Shown: positions 21,627-22,402 of the stretch, piece after piece
Numbering within the stretch: position 1 is the stretch's first letter
How the letters are laid out: each line of letters starts with the position of its first letter
Source: Cruorifilaria tuberocauda
Taxonomy: Eukaryota; Nematoda; Chromadorea; Rhabditida; Onchocercidae
Assembly (NCBI GenBank): GCA_013365365.1
Contig: JABVXU010000754.1
Location: 1 to 22,402 of the forward strand
DNA length: 22,402 bases
Direction: 5' to 3'
The notes under the pieces: generated by a model
Told to the model about the DNA's origin: nothing
Seen by the model: the letters and a program-made list of their open reading frames with translations, nothing else
The model's database searches: none
Program-made: the position numbers and the translations under genes

Positions 21627-22402
21627 CTAAATTGTTATCACTAACAAATTATATAATCAGTTCTCCAAAATATTCAAAGGATAAAATGCAAAAAAATTGA
21701 TGATAAAATACTTTGTGAACTATATTAATTAAAAATTTAATTAATTAGAAATTTGAAATATTTTCATTATAGAGAAATTTCGATACTGAAGTGATGGTTG
21801 AAAAAATACATTCAGGTGCATGATATTGATATCAAATATTACCAATCAATTTAATTATATCAATGGATAATGTGATATCAAAATTGAACCTCCTTCATTT
21901 CGTTAAATTGCACACTATTCAATTTTCAACTAGACAGTTTGAATAATTATTCTGAAATCATACTAACAATTCAATTATCATTGATTATCAGTGAAAGAGT
22001 GTGAAATTAAGCATCTGTTTACTTATTAGCGACCTAAAAAAATATTTGTTGCAAAATTTAAATAAATTAATTATTATGAAAATGAATAAAAAAAGGAAAT
22101 TTATCTCGGTTTAATAACGAGTGATAATACACGATTAAAATATTAAAATACGATTAACTTACGATTACAATACTAAAAAAGCAAAATTGTTTCAAACTTT
22201 AATAGCTTTTAATTCTTTTTCAGAAAAAATTTTGGTGATACGATGTTTTTCAAAAATCAACGATAATGATCAATACTATTAATATATTTCATCAAAATAC
22301 ATATAACAAATTACTAATAGTTCTTTCCAATAAATTGTAAATTAAATATGTTTCATTCTCTTTCATTACTCCAAAAAACGTAGCTCTCTCTCTCTCTCTC
22401 TC
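21627..22402. other. Non-coding A/T-rich DNA, probably intron or 5' flank
   Basis: Upstream of the first visible MSP-gene exon. The codon before that exon's acceptor is a stop, so an earlier exon must exist, but none was found here. The far end is a CT repeat (22383-22402) cut by the window edge. Confidence 0.45.
22383..22402 (+). repeat. CT dinucleotide repeat at window edge
   Basis: CTCTCT units run to the last base, so the true length is unknown. Confidence 0.8.

Noticed and set aside
1..22402. tRNA, rRNA, CRISPR arrays, insertion sequences, viral genes
   Set aside because: None seen on reading; direct repeats present are not CRISPR-like, and no transposase, capsid or polymerase motif was found.

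Overview
The window looks like nuclear DNA of a nematode, probably a filarial or other spirurid worm. The DNA is very A/T-rich. Genes are split by short and long introns with the nematode acceptor form (T-rich tract then TTTCAG or TTTTAG). There are no bacterial-type operons, and several gene starts sit just behind acceptor-like sites that would suit spliced-leader trans-splicing. The species call is inference; I could not run a search.

Four protein-coding genes can be assembled by hand from splice sites and reading phase. (1) Minus strand, 8210 down to 1113 and beyond the left edge: a phosphotyrosine-binding (PTB) domain protein resembling vertebrate SH2D5. It has small exons spread over 7 kb, one of them only 36 nt, and any SH2 domain would lie off the window. 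(2) Minus strand, 16097 to 14880: a complete three-exon GSKIP (GSK3-beta interaction protein). (3) Plus strand, 17381 to 19394: a complete seven-exon PRPF38A, a pre-mRNA splicing factor, with an acidic stretch and an Arg/Glu/Asp-rich tail. (4) Minus strand, from beyond the right edge (last visible exon 21626) to 19864: a protein with a central MSP (major sperm protein) type domain and unrecognised flanks. Its reading frame is broken at a T7/A7 run.

Layout: GSKIP and PRPF38A are head to head across about 1.2 kb, which may hold a shared promoter region. PRPF38A and the MSP-domain gene are tail to tail, about 470 bp between stop codons. The 6.7 kb between the PTB gene start and the GSKIP end holds no gene I can support; it contains triplet microsatellites, A/T low-complexity DNA, a strong 30-bp-stem hairpin and diverged repeats. 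The 3.9 kb PTB intron holds another long hairpin and two old tandem duplications.

The genes do not form an obvious pathway (signalling adaptor, kinase-binding scaffold, spliceosome component, MSP-domain protein). No clear novel system was found. The best leads are the frame break in the MSP-domain gene, the two long hairpins, the phased triplet repeat beside the PTB gene start, and the possible stop-containing alternative end of PRPF38A.
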